64,000 bases of DNA from Tsukamurella pseudospumae. Its GTDB lineage: Bacteria > Actinomycetota > Actinomycetes > Mycobacteriales > Mycobacteriaceae. This document shows, piece after piece, positions 27,112 through 35,622 of this stretch. Position 1 is the first letter of the stretch, and every line of letters starts with the position of its first letter. The stretch is from positions 310,001 through 374,000 of the forward strand of contig NZ_LSRE01000050.1 in NCBI RefSeq assembly GCF_001575205.1, in the 5' to 3' direction. The position numbers and the translations under genes were made by a program. The notes beneath the pieces are model-generated. The model had not been told where the DNA came from. It was given only the letters and a program-made list of their open reading frames with translations, and made no database searches.

Positions 27112-28656
27112 CTACTCCGGTTCGACGTAGCGGGGGAAGACGCCCTGCGGCTTGGGCAGTGCGGTGCCGGGCCGCAGCCGGGTGGCGATGGCCTCGAAGG
27201 TCCGCTCGTCCTTCGGCTGCTCGAGCAGCGTGAGCAGTTCCTCCGACGACTCCGGCATCACCGGCTGCAGCAGCAGCGCGACCTGTCGCACGACCTCGGC
27301 GGTCACGTACAGCACCGTCGCCATGCGGTCCGGGTCGCTCGCCTTGAGCTTCCACGGCTCCTGCGCGGAGAAGTAGCGGTTGGTGTCGGCGAGGACCTCC
27401 CAGATCACCTCCAGGTACAGGTGCAGCGCCTGGTCGTCGACGCGGCGGCGCACGACCGCCAGGAGGCCGTCGGCCTTGGCGAGCAGGGCATCGTCGGCCT
27501 CGGTGAGCGGGCCGGGCGACGGGACCATGCCCGCGCAGTTCTTGTTGATCATCGACAGCGAGCGCTGCGCGAGGTTGCCGAGCTCGTTGGTGAGGTCGGC
27601 GTTGATCCGGCCCACGATCGCCTCGTGGCTGTAGCTGCCGTCCTGGCCGAAGGACACCTCGCGGAGCAGGAAGAAGCGCAGCGCGTCGAGGCCGTACTCG
27701 GCGATGAGGGCGTGCGGGTCGACGACATTGCCGACCGACTTGCTCATCTTCTCGCCCTTGTTGAACAGGAAGCCGTGGGCGAAGACCCGCTCGGGCAGCT
27801 CGATCCCGGCGCTCATCAGGAACGCCGGCCAGTAGACGGCGTGGAAGCGGATGATGTCCTTGCCGATGATCTGCAGCTTCGGGGGCCAGAACCTCCCGAA
27901 CTGCTCCGAATCGGTGTCGGGGTAGCCGGCACCCGTGAGGTAGTTGGTGAGCGCGTCGACCCACACGTACATGACGTGCTCCGGGTCGCCGGGCACGGGG
28001 ACGCCCCAGTCGAAGGTGTCGCGGCTGATCGAGAGGTCCTTGAGACCGCCCTTGATGAAGCTGACGATCTCGTTGCGGCGGGTGGCCGGCTCGAGGTAGC
28101 CGCCCTCGCGCTCCAGCAACGCGAGCAGCCTGTCCTGGTAGGCGGAGAGCTTGAAGAAGTAGGAGGCCTCCTCGGTCCACTCCACCTCAGTGCCGGTGCC
28201 CGTGGACACGCGGACACCGTTCTCGGTGACGGTGGTCTCGTCCTCGGCGTAGTACGCCTCGTCGCGCACCGAGTACCACCCCGAGTACTTGCCCAGGTAG
28301 ATGTCGCCGTTGGCCGCCATCCGCTCCCAGATGGCCTTCGACGCCTCGTAGTGGTCGGCGTCGGTGGTGCGGATGAACCGGTCGAAGGTGGACCCCACGG
28401 CGCGCTGCAGCGCCTCGAAGGCGGCGGCGTTGCGGTCGGCGAGGGCCTTCGTCTCGATGCCCTCCTTGGCCGCGGTCTGCTGCATCTTCAGACCGTGCTC
28501 GTCGGTGCCGGTCAGGTAGAACACGTCGAAGCCGTCGAGGCGCTTGAACCGCGCGATCACATCCGTGGCGATGTACTCGTACGCGTGCCCGATGTGCGGA
28601 ACACCGTTCGGGTACGCGATCGCGGTGGTGAGGAAGAACGCCTTGTCTGCAGCCAT
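27112..28656 (-). CDS. metG: methionyl-tRNA synthetase
   Basis: MetG charges tRNA-Met and so feeds initiation and elongation. The 514-residue class I synthetase has the HIGH motif in [20 protein letters not shown], the KMSKS motif in [13 protein letters not shown], and the anticodon-binding helical domain at the C-terminus. It lacks the additional C-terminal tRNA-binding (EMAP-like) domain found in longer versions. Length and content match actinobacterial MetG. Confidence 0.97.
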   Translation of the reverse strand: MAADKAFFLTTAIAYPNGVPHIGHAYEYIATDVIARFKRLDGFDVFYLTGTDEHGLKMQQTAAKEGIETKALADRNAAAFEALQRAVGSTFDRFIRTTDADHYEASKAIWERMAANGDIYLGKYSGWYSVRDEAYYAEDETTVTENGVRVSTGTGTEVEWTEEASYFFKLSAYQDRLLALLEREGGYLEPATRRNEIVSFIKGGLKDLSISRDTFDWGVPVPGDPEHVMYVWVDALTNYLTGAGYPDTDSEQFGRFWPPKLQIIGKDIIRFHAVYWPAFLMSAGIELPERVFAHGFLFNKGEKMSKSVGNVVDPHALIAEYGLDALRFFLLREVSFGQDGSYSHEAIVGRINADLTNELGNLAQRSLSMINKNCAGMVPSPGPLTEADDALLAKADGLLAVVRRRVDDQALHLYLEVIWEVLADTNRYFSAQEPWKLKASDPDRMATVLYVTAEVVRQVALLLQPVMPESSEELLTLLEQPKDERTFEAIATRLRPGTALPKPQGVFPRYVEPE

Positions 28657-28758
28657 GGTGGGGTCAGCTTATCGGTGCGTTCCCCGAGTCCGGCAAGCAC
28701 GTTTCGGCACGCCGGTCAACGGCCCGACGGTCCCCTGTGGAAAGTCAGGATCCCTCCA

Positions 28759-29313
28759 CAGGCGGCGCTCGCGGGCGGGGTTCGTGGGCCGGGCGCACCG
28801 ATCGGCGCCATCGATGATCCGACGACCGCACTCCTCGCGGTGATCGACTGCGTGCACGGCGACGAACTCACCGCCGTGCTCGACTCGCTCCTGCATCGAC
28901 GAGTCTTCCAGCCGGGCGAACTCGCCGGGCTGCTCCGCGGGCAGCCACGTCGTGTCGCGCGAGCACTCGCCGGCGTCGACGGCGCGGCCGAGTCGGGCAC
29001 CGAGACGCACGTGCGACTGCACCTGCGCCGCTCACAGCTCCCGTGCCGCACGCAGGTGTTCATCCCCGGCGTCGGCCACGTCGACCTGTTGGTCGGCCGG
29101 AGCCTGGTCATCGAGTGCGACAGCGAGGAGCATCACGCGGGCGACGCGATCGAGACCGATCGAGAACGCGATCTCGTGCTGCAGACGCTCGGCTTCGAGG
29201 TGCTCCGCGTCTCCTACCAGCAGGTCTTCCACCAGTTCCCCAAGGTCGTCGCGGCGATCGATCGCAAGATCGCCGACCGAGACCATCGGCGGGCCACGGA
29301 CTACGCAGCGTGA
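28759..29313 (+). pseudogene. N-terminally truncated DUF559-like protein gene
   Basis: The reading frame carries the C-terminal restriction-endonuclease-like half of a protein common in Mycobacteriales: ESGTETHVRLHLRR, then TQVFIPGVGHVDLLVGRSLV with the PD/ExK-like IECDSEEHH, and LGFEVLRVSYQQVFHQFP. The upstream winged-helix half of such proteins (normally about 280 residues in total) is missing. The only in-frame start codons, such as the GTG at 28840, lie inside conserved sequence. No ribosome binding site is evident. I read it as a remnant, though a short functional version starting at 28840 cannot be excluded. Confidence 0.5.
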
Positions 29314-29386
29314 CGGACTACACGGATGCGCGCTGAAACGTCCGCCGGAGCGGCGGCGACCCGGCGTGTCGCGGAGGCGGCGCCGC

Positions 29387-29692
29387 TCAGGCCGACATCT
29401 CAGCGGCCACCCCGAGTACCCGCGGCCCGACGCCGGAGTCGGGAACCGCGTCGAGAGCGACGACCGCGCCGGACTCGTCCAGCCGGAATCGGGCGATGTC
29501 GCGCCCGTAGCGCACGTAGACCACGTCGTAGTCGACGCCGATGACCTCGGTCTCCGCGGTCGGCGCGTCCGCGGCGGTGCCGGCGAACTCACCCCCGGCG
29601 TAGAAGCGGACCTGGCTCAGATCACCGTGCGTCACGTGCACCCAGGTCAGCCGACCGCCCAGGTCGGTACCGCCGTCGATCACCGGGTTCAT
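29387..29692 (-). CDS. small hypothetical protein
   Basis: The family is not recognised. The 101-residue, acidic, beta-rich protein has no signal or membrane segment. Sequence landmarks are LTWVHVTHGDLSQVRFYAGG and VIGVDYDVVYVRYGRDIARF. A strong GAGGAGGAG site precedes the ATG at 29692, and codon use looks normal, so it is probably expressed. A CCGCCG-gag-CGGCGG hairpin at 29342-29356 lies just beyond its end and could terminate it. It is divergent from pabB across 185 bp. Confidence 0.65.
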   Translation of the reverse strand: MNPVIDGGTDLGGRLTWVHVTHGDLSQVRFYAGGEFAGTAADAPTAETEVIGVDYDVVYVRYGRDIARFRLDESGAVVALDAVPDSGVGPRVLGVAAEMSA

Positions 29693-29877
29693 CGCTCCTC
29701 CTCGTCGTGCGGGTGCGGTTCATAGGTGTGGGTGGCGGGCGGATCGGGTGGGAGAGGATCCGCCTGCCACGAAGCACTCTTCCGTCTCGCGCCGCTGCGC
29801 ACATCAGGCGAATTCCCTATTTCTCCCCGACATCCGTCCCCCATTCGGCCGATGCGGGCGCATGACAGGATGGCGCG

Positions 29878-30981
29878 GTGCATCCGGTCGACATGCTGCG
29901 GGCGCTGCGGGATCGCGGCCATCGTCCCGCCGCGCTGCTCGGTGGCTGGGGTGGCCTTCGCGCTGTGATCGCCCCGGAGCCCGCGCTCCGCCCCGGTATC
30001 GGACCCGACGGTGCGCCGTGGCTCGGCATCGTCGGCTATCCCGACGTCACCGGGGAGTCGCGGCTCGTGCCGGAGGTCGTCGGCGGCGACCCCGGTCCGC
30101 TGCTGCTGTTGGACACAGGCGGGCGCTGGACCTGCACCGATCCGACCTTCCCGGTGCCGGATTCGCCGCCGCGGGCAGGACCATGGGCCGCCCGCTGGTC
30201 ACCCCCGGATCGGGGCGAGCACCGGGCGGCGGTACTCGCCTGCCAGGAGGCGATCCGGGCGGGCGACGTGTACCAGGTGAACGTGTGCACGCGCTTCGAC
30301 GGCGTCCTCACCGGCGACCCGCTGGAGATGTTCGCCGACATCGCCGCCGCGACCCGACCTGGGAAAGCCGCCTACCTCGAGGGTGACTGGGGCGCGATCG
30401 CCTCCTTCTCCCCCGAGACCTTCCTCACCGACCGCGACGGCCTGCTCACCGAGAGACCGATCAAGGGCACGCTGCCGGCGGACCGGCGGCCCGAGGACCT
30501 GCGGGCCAGCGTCAAGGACGTCGCGGAGAACGTCATGATCGTGGACCTGGTGCGCAACGACCTCAGCCGGGTCGCCGCGACCGGCACCGTCCGGACGCCG
30601 GAGCTGCTGCGGGTGGAACCGGCGCCCGGCGTCTGGCACCTCGTCTCGACGGTGACGGCGCAGCCGCGGCCCGGGACCACCCGACGGGAGCTCCTCGGCG
30701 CGACCTTCCCGCCCGCCTCCGTGACCGGCACGCCCAAGATCGCCGCCCGCGATCGGATCATTCACTGGGAGAAGCACACCCGCGGCAGCTACTGCGGCGC
30801 GATCGGCATCGACCATCCGCTGACGGGTCTGGATCTCAATGTCGCGATCCGCACCGTCGAGGCACGGGACGGGACCCTCCGGCTCGGAGTGGGCGGCGGC
30901 ATCACGATCGACTCCGAGCCCGACGCGGAGTGGCGCGAGTGCCTCGACAAGGCCGCGTCGATCGTGGGTTTCCGGCCCTGA
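29878..30981 (+). CDS. pabB: aminodeoxychorismate synthase component I
   Basis: PabB converts chorismate with ammonia to aminodeoxychorismate, the precursor of p-aminobenzoate and folate. The 367-residue protein has the chorismate-binding fold: CQEAIRAGDVYQVNVCTRF, IASFSPETFL, RPIKGTLPADRRPEDL with the signature PIKGT, ENVMIVDLVRNDLSRVA and the end segment GVGGGITIDSEPDAEW. It is shorter at the N-terminus than the 450-residue E. coli form, as often in actinobacteria. The start is a GTG at 29878 without a clear ribosome binding site. Confidence 0.93.
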   Translation: MHPVDMLRALRDRGHRPAALLGGWGGLRAVIAPEPALRPGIGPDGAPWLGIVGYPDVTGESRLVPEVVGGDPGPLLLLDTGGRWTCTDPTFPVPDSPPRAGPWAARWSPPDRGEHRAAVLACQEAIRAGDVYQVNVCTRFDGVLTGDPLEMFADIAAATRPGKAAYLEGDWGAIASFSPETFLTDRDGLLTERPIKGTLPADRRPEDLRASVKDVAENVMIVDLVRNDLSRVAATGTVRTPELLRVEPAPGVWHLVSTVTAQPRPGTTRRELLGATFPPASVTGTPKIAARDRIIHWEKHTRGSYCGAIGIDHPLTGLDLNVAIRTVEARDGTLRLGVGGGITIDSEPDAEWRECLDKAASIVGFRP

Positions 30982-31039
30982 CGGGATCTCCCCCGCACGG
31001 GTGATGCCGACGCGCGACCCGGCGCGGCACGGTGGGACC

Positions 31040-31534
31040 ATGATCGACGTACGCAGCCCCGTGGTCCGGCAATTCTCGGCCCTCCTGGCGGTGGCCTTCG
31101 CCGCCGGACTGGCCTTCGGCGGCTACCTCTTCCTGCACCGCGATCCGCACGTCGCGGGGTTCGTCCCCTGGACCGCGGCGTGGCCGCAGCACGCGGTGGT
31201 GGCAGTGGTCGGTGCGCTGCTCGTCCTCGGTGTCCGGGCCCGACGGTGGCCGCCCCGCACGCCCGCACCCACGCCGGCGCGGCTCGTGCTCGCGGCGCCA
31301 CTGCTTGCGTTGCTGGTCTTCGCCGCGTTCCGGGCGGGCGTCCAGGTGCTGGCGGGTCTGGACCCGAACTTCACCGTGAACGCGTGGGGCGGGCCGACCT
31401 ACCTCGGCGCGATGGCGTGCCACTACCTCGACCTCGCGGTCGGTGGGATCGTCGTGGTCGGGGCGCTCCGGCTGATCCTGACACGGCCGGTGGTTCAGTC
31501 GGGTCCGGCGCGCCGCTCCGCGAGTGCCGCCTGA
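31040..31534 (+). CDS. small integral membrane protein
   Basis: The family is not recognised. The 164-residue product has four predicted membrane helices (about residues 11-30, 47-63, 80-98 and 125-146), with FVPWTAAWPQHAVVAVVG between the first two and NAWGGPTYLGAMACHYLDL before the fourth. GGTGGGACC precedes the ATG. Its last 12 codons lie in a segment that repeats the 3' end of the facing rsmI gene in the same DNA orientation, so the C-terminus may be a recent addition. Confidence 0.7.
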   Translation: MIDVRSPVVRQFSALLAVAFAAGLAFGGYLFLHRDPHVAGFVPWTAAWPQHAVVAVVGALLVLGVRARRWPPRTPAPTPARLVLAAPLLALLVFAAFRAGVQVLAGLDPNFTVNAWGGPTYLGAMACHYLDLAVGGIVVVGALRLILTRPVVQSGPARRSASAA

Positions 31535-31550
31535 GCCTCCGCGACCTCGC

Positions 31551-32411
31551 TCAGTGGTCGGGACCCGAGCGCCGCTCCGCAAGCGCCGCCTCGTAGAGCT
31601 CACGCTTGGACGCCCCGGTCTCCGCGGCGACGGCGGCGCACGCGTCCTTGAGGCGCTCCCCCGCGTCGACGCGGCGCAGGACCGCGGCCACGTGGTCGGC
31701 GGGGTCGGCGGAGACGGGGTCGGCGCCGGCGAGCACGACGGTGATCTCGCCCCGCACCCCGTCGGCCGACCAGGCCGCGAGCTCGCCGAGCGTGCCGCGC
31801 CGCACCTCCTCGTAGGTCTTCGTGAGCTCGCGACACACCGCGGCGCGTCGACCGGATCCGAGGACCTCGGCGGCGTCGGCGAGGGTGTCGGCGAGGCGGT
31901 GCGGCGACTCGAAGAAGACCGCGGCGCGGCGCTCCGTCACGAGCTCCTGCAGCCACGCCCTGCGGGCGCCGGACTTGCGCGGGGCGAAGCCGTCGAACAG
32001 GAACCGTTCGACGGGCAGCCCGGACAGGGCCAGCGCGGTGGTGACCGCCGACGGCCCGGGCAGGCAGGTGACCCTGTGGCCGGCCTCGACGACCGCAGCG
32101 ACCAGGCGATATCCGGGGTCGGACACCGAGGGCATGCCGGCGTCGGTGATGAGCAGGACGGTTTCGCCGGCGGCGAGCGCAGCGAGGAGCTGCGGGATGC
32201 GACCGGCCTCGTTGTGGTCGTAGAAACTGAGGATCCGGCCGTGCGGCTCGACGTCCAGGGAGGCGGCCAGCGACCGCGCCCGGCGGGTGTCCTCGGCGGC
32301 GATCACGTCGGCCGTTCGGAGCGCGGAGACGAGCCGGGCCGTGGCATCACCCGGGTTGCCCATCGGCACCCCGGCGACGATCAGCACACCGCGCGCGTCC
32401 TCAGCTCCCAC
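31551..32411 (-). CDS. rsmI: 16S rRNA (cytidine1402-2'-O)-methyltransferase
   Basis: RsmI methylates the ribose of C1402 in the ribosomal decoding centre. The 286-residue tetrapyrrole-methylase-fold enzyme has VPMGNPGDATARLVSALRTA, the core motif DVIAAEDTRRARSL, LITDAGMPSVSDPGYRLV and LPGPSAVTTALALSGLP. The conserved segment KTYEEVRRGTLGEL is also present. The start is one of two GTGs (32411 or 32420) directly opposite the divergent pmt promoter. The transcript probably has little or no leader. Confidence 0.94.
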   Translation of the reverse strand: MGAEDARGVLIVAGVPMGNPGDATARLVSALRTADVIAAEDTRRARSLAASLDVEPHGRILSFYDHNEAGRIPQLLAALAAGETVLLITDAGMPSVSDPGYRLVAAVVEAGHRVTCLPGPSAVTTALALSGLPVERFLFDGFAPRKSGARRAWLQELVTERRAAVFFESPHRLADTLADAAEVLGSGRRAAVCRELTKTYEEVRRGTLGELAAWSADGVRGEITVVLAGADPVSADPADHVAAVLRRVDAGERLKDACAAVAAETGASKRELYEAALAERRSGPDH

Positions 32412-32422
32412 GACTGACACCC

Positions 32423-32428
32423 TACGAT
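32423..32428 (+). promoter_or_regulatory. -10 box of a likely leaderless pmt transcript
   Basis: TACGAT ends 7 bp before the GTG at 32436. This implies transcription starting at that codon and argues against the ATG at 32427, which overlaps the hexamer. Confidence 0.5.
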
Positions 32429-32435
32429 GGGTCGC

Positions 32436-34025
32436 GTGACAGCCGTGGCCACCCCTGCAGCCGACGCCGACCGCGACGTCGTCAGTCCCGGCCCGACACT
32501 GCCGCCCGCGGTGTTCGGCGCGACCGACCGCGGTTTCGGCTGGACCGTGACGCTGCTCCTGACTGCCGTCGCGGCCGCCACCCGGTTCTTCTACCTGGGC
32601 ACACCGAGCAATAACGGGTTCATCGGCAGCGCTCCCGTGCAGACCCCGGTGTTCGACGAGAAGCACTACGCGCCGCAGGGCTGGCAGGTGCTCACGGGCG
32701 GGCACTGGATCGAGGACAACCCGGGATTCGGGTTGATCGTGCACCCGCCGGTGGGCAAGTGGATGATCGCCATCGGCGAGTGGATGTTCGGCTACACACC
32801 GCTGGGCTGGCGGTTCATGTCGGCCGTGTGCGGGACGCTGCTGGTGTTCCTCGTGATCCGGGCGGCCCGCAGGTTGTCCCGGTCCACGCTGATCGGCGGC
32901 CTGGCCGGCCTGTTCCTCATCTGCGACGGGCTCACCATGGTGTCCTCGCGGGTGGCGCTCCTCGACATCTTCCTCGTGTTCTTCGGCTTCGCCGCGTTCT
33001 CGATGATCCTCGTCGACCGCGACCAGATGCGCGGACGCCTGCACCGCGCCGCCGTCGAGGGCCGGATCACGGATTCGCTGTACGGCCCCCGTCTGGGCTT
33101 TCGCTGGTGGCGGTTCTCGGCGGCGGTCATGCTCGGCCTGGCGTGCGGGGTGAAGTGGTCGGGCATCTACTTCCTCATCGGGATTCTCGCGCTCTCGCTC
33201 GCCTTCGACGTCGCGAACCGGCGGCAGTACGGCGTGCTGCGACCCTGGCGCGGGGTGATCCTGCGCGACCTGATCCCGTCCGGCATGTCGCTCGGGGTGC
33301 TACCCGTGCTGATCTACCTCGGCACCTTCTGGGCCTGGTTCACCTCGGAGACGTCGGTCTACCGGTACGCGGTGGGCAACCAGATCGGCGACAGCGGCAC
33401 CTTCGGCTGGGTGCCCGCCGCACTGCGCTCGCTGTTCTACTACGAGGACAGCGTCCTGCAGTTCCACGACAGCCTCACCAACTCCGCCGGCAACCACCAT
33501 CCGTGGGAGTCGAAGCCGTGGACCTGGCCGATGGGCCTGCGCCCGATGCTCTACCACTACACCGCCGATCAGTCGGGCGGGATGTGCGGCGACGGCCCGT
33601 GCGTCCGGGCAGTGATGGCAGTGGGTACGCCGGCGCTCACGTGGATCGCCGTCCCGGTGCTGCTGTGGGCGCTGTGGAAGATGTTCGTCAAACACGACTG
33701 GGCCTACGCCGCGCCCGTGACCATGTACTTCGCGACCTACCTGCCCTGGTTCCTCAACCTCGACCGGCAGATGTACTACTTCTACGCGCTGACCCTCATG
33801 CCCTTCCTCTGCATCATGATCGCCCTGATCTGCCGCGAGGTGCTCGGGCTGGACGGCCGCGCGCGGTTCTTCGGCTTCGAGCGCCTGCAGCTGGGCCGCT
33901 GGCTCGTGGTCATCTACGCCACGATCGTGGTGCTCGACTTCGCGTGGCTCTGGCCCATCCTCACCGCGGCGCCCATCCCCATGTGGTGGTGGCGCCTCGA
34001 GCTCTGGTTGCCCAGCTGGCAGTAG
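32436..34025 (+). CDS. pmt: dolichyl-phosphate-mannose-protein mannosyltransferase (Pmt)
   Basis: Pmt transfers mannose from polyprenyl-phosphate-mannose to Ser/Thr of exported proteins at the membrane. The 529-residue GT39 enzyme has the first-loop catalytic acidic pair region QTPVFDEKHYAPQGWQVL, then VHPPVGKWMIAIGEWMFGY and about ten further membrane helices. The end is Trp-rich (MWWWRLELWLPSW), as in Corynebacterium and Mycobacterium Pmt. The GTG at 32436 fits the -10 box best. It is divergent from rsmI, the arrangement of Rv1002c/Rv1003 in M. tuberculosis. Secreted Ala/Pro-rich proteins and lipoproteins are plausible targets. Confidence 0.93.
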   Translation: MTAVATPAADADRDVVSPGPTLPPAVFGATDRGFGWTVTLLLTAVAAATRFFYLGTPSNNGFIGSAPVQTPVFDEKHYAPQGWQVLTGGHWIEDNPGFGLIVHPPVGKWMIAIGEWMFGYTPLGWRFMSAVCGTLLVFLVIRAARRLSRSTLIGGLAGLFLICDGLTMVSSRVALLDIFLVFFGFAAFSMILVDRDQMRGRLHRAAVEGRITDSLYGPRLGFRWWRFSAAVMLGLACGVKWSGIYFLIGILALSLAFDVANRRQYGVLRPWRGVILRDLIPSGMSLGVLPVLIYLGTFWAWFTSETSVYRYAVGNQIGDSGTFGWVPAALRSLFYYEDSVLQFHDSLTNSAGNHHPWESKPWTWPMGLRPMLYHYTADQSGGMCGDGPCVRAVMAVGTPALTWIAVPVLLWALWKMFVKHDWAYAAPVTMYFATYLPWFLNLDRQMYYFYALTLMPFLCIMIALICREVLGLDGRARFFGFERLQLGRWLVVIYATIVVLDFAWLWPILTAAPIPMWWWRLELWLPSWQ

Positions 34026-34093
34026 TCTCCCGTTCCCGGTCCGACGGTGCCTCCGCGCCCGGTCCTCGAGTCCGACGGTGCCGCTTCCCCCGG

Positions 34094-34220
34094 CACTCGG
34101 ATTCTGACCGGTTCGGACACGCTGTCCGAAGTGGACAGAATCCGAGTGTCACGCAACACGTGCACGTGATGTCTCAGGACAGGGGTGACAGTTCGCTATC
34201 AGGACATCGGTGACGGTTCC
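34094..34220 (-). repeat. dispersed palindromic element, copy A
   Basis: A perfect 13-bp inverted repeat, CACTCGGATTCTG (34094-34106) and CAGAATCCGAGTG (34136-34148), encloses an inner 8-bp palindrome TTCGGACA-cgc-TGTCCGAA (34112-34130). It is followed by two tandem approximately 25-bp units of the form TCAGGACA...GGTGACRGTT (34168-34194 and 34196-34220). Read on the minus strand, most of the element matches copy B at 44301-44398. It fills the pmt/MFS intergenic region, which also carries two copies of CGACGGTGCC (34042 and 34073). Confidence 0.8.
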
Positions 34221-34228
34221 GAACGATG

Positions 34229-35440
34229 TCAGACCTTCGCGACGGTGCGGGTCTCGCGGGCCAGGAGCCACGCCCCCGCGGCGGCGACGCACAGCGCCGC
34301 GGTGATGGCGAAGGCCCAGGTGAAACCGAGGTACTGGGCGATCGCGCCGGCCAGCAGCGGGCCGGAGATCGTGCCCGCGTCCTGCGCCATCTGATACGCC
34401 GACAGCGCACCGCCGCTGCGCCCCTTCCCCTGGAGGACGTCGGCGAGGGTGGCCTGCATGGTCGGCGCGACGAGGCCCGTGCCGATGCCGGCGACCACCG
34501 TCACCAGGAACGCGACGAGCACCGAATCGGTGAAGCCCAGGGCCAGCGTGCCCGCGGCGATGACGAGCATGCCCGTGATGATGAAGGGCTTGCGCCCGTA
34601 CCGGTCGGAGGCGCGGCCCGCCGGGAACATGGCCAGCACGTCGCCCGCGGCGTACGCGGCGAGCGCGTACCCGGCGATCGCGGCGGGCTGGTCGAGCACC
34701 GCGGCGAAGAACAGCGGCAGCAGTGACACCCGCATCGAGTAAACCCAGCCGAACACCACCGACGAGAACAGCGCCGCCCGGTAGGCGGAATCCGCGAGGG
34801 CCTCGCGAACCGTCGTACCGGGTTCGGAGGAGGCCTCCTCCCGGCCCGCCAGCGTGCTGCCGCGCAACGCGACCCCGACGACGAGCGTGGCCACCACGAG
34901 GGCGATCGCGTAGACGACGAAGGGCACGCGCAGGCCGAACCCGACGAGGGCGCCGCCCAGTAGCGGACCGCAGATGCCGCCGAGAACGAAACTCGACGAG
35001 TACACGCCGCTCACCCGGCCGCGGATCTCGGCGGGCGCGATGCGGATCATCAGCCCCATCGCCGAGACGGTGAACATCACCGAGCCGACGCCGCCGAGGC
35101 CGCGGAAGAGCATCAGCTGCCAGTAGCTCTGCGCGAATGCCACCGCGAGCGTCGACGCCGCCACGATCAGCAGTCCCGCCATGTAGATCCAGCGTTCGCC
35201 GAAGGCCTTCACCAGGGGCCCGGTCGCGGGCGCGAAGGCGAGCCGCATGATCGCGAAGGCGCTGACGACGGCGGACGCGGCGCCGATCCCCACGTCGAAG
35301 GTGCGGGCGAAGGCGGGCAGGGCCGGCGCGACGACGCCGTAGCCGAGGGCGATCACGAAGCTGGCGGCCACGAGCACCCAGACCTCGGCGGGCACCCGCT
35401 GCGGGGTCGTGTCCGCGGTGGCGGCTGGGTCGTGAGTCAC
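34229..35440 (-). CDS. major facilitator superfamily transporter
   Basis: This is a 12-helix MFS protein of 403 residues, probably a proton-driven exporter. After the first helix and loop comes FAIMRLAFAPATGPLVKAFGERW, matching the loop 2-3 motif. The second half shows AMFPAGRASDRYGRKPFII, a near-perfect MFS motif A. The loop between the halves (GREEASSEPGTTVREALAD) is short. The sequence groups by eye with the multidrug-resistance DHA1 type, but no substrate can be assigned. It is divergent from the kdp operon. Confidence 0.9.
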   Translation of the reverse strand: MTHDPAATADTTPQRVPAEVWVLVAASFVIALGYGVVAPALPAFARTFDVGIGAASAVVSAFAIMRLAFAPATGPLVKAFGERWIYMAGLLIVAASTLAVAFAQSYWQLMLFRGLGGVGSVMFTVSAMGLMIRIAPAEIRGRVSGVYSSSFVLGGICGPLLGGALVGFGLRVPFVVYAIALVVATLVVGVALRGSTLAGREEASSEPGTTVREALADSAYRAALFSSVVFGWVYSMRVSLLPLFFAAVLDQPAAIAGYALAAYAAGDVLAMFPAGRASDRYGRKPFIITGMLVIAAGTLALGFTDSVLVAFLVTVVAGIGTGLVAPTMQATLADVLQGKGRSGGALSAYQMAQDAGTISGPLLAGAIAQYLGFTWAFAITAALCVAAAGAWLLARETRTVAKV

Positions 35441-35532
35441 CGAAACATCATCCGCTAAGAACGCGTCAAGACCCGCATGGGGGCCGTTAACGCCGCGCGA
35501 GAACCGTCGTTCCCGGTGGTCTGGTGGACCCC

Positions 35533-35622
35533 ATGGACATCTCCAACGCGCTGGCCCTCGCCGCGACGATCCTCACTCTGGCGTACCTCCTGTACGCCCT
35601 GCTGCGCCCGGAGCGCTTCTGA
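35533..35622 (+). CDS. kdpF: K+-transporting ATPase subunit KdpF
   Basis: This 29-residue single-helix protein has a predicted membrane segment [17 protein letters not shown] and a short basic end RPERF. It is the small stabilising subunit of the Kdp complex. It starts at an ATG with GGTGGA upstream. Its TGA shares a base with the ATG of kdpA (TGATG), so translation is coupled. It heads kdpFABCDE. Confidence 0.9.
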   Translation: MDISNALALAATILTLAYLLYALLRPERF

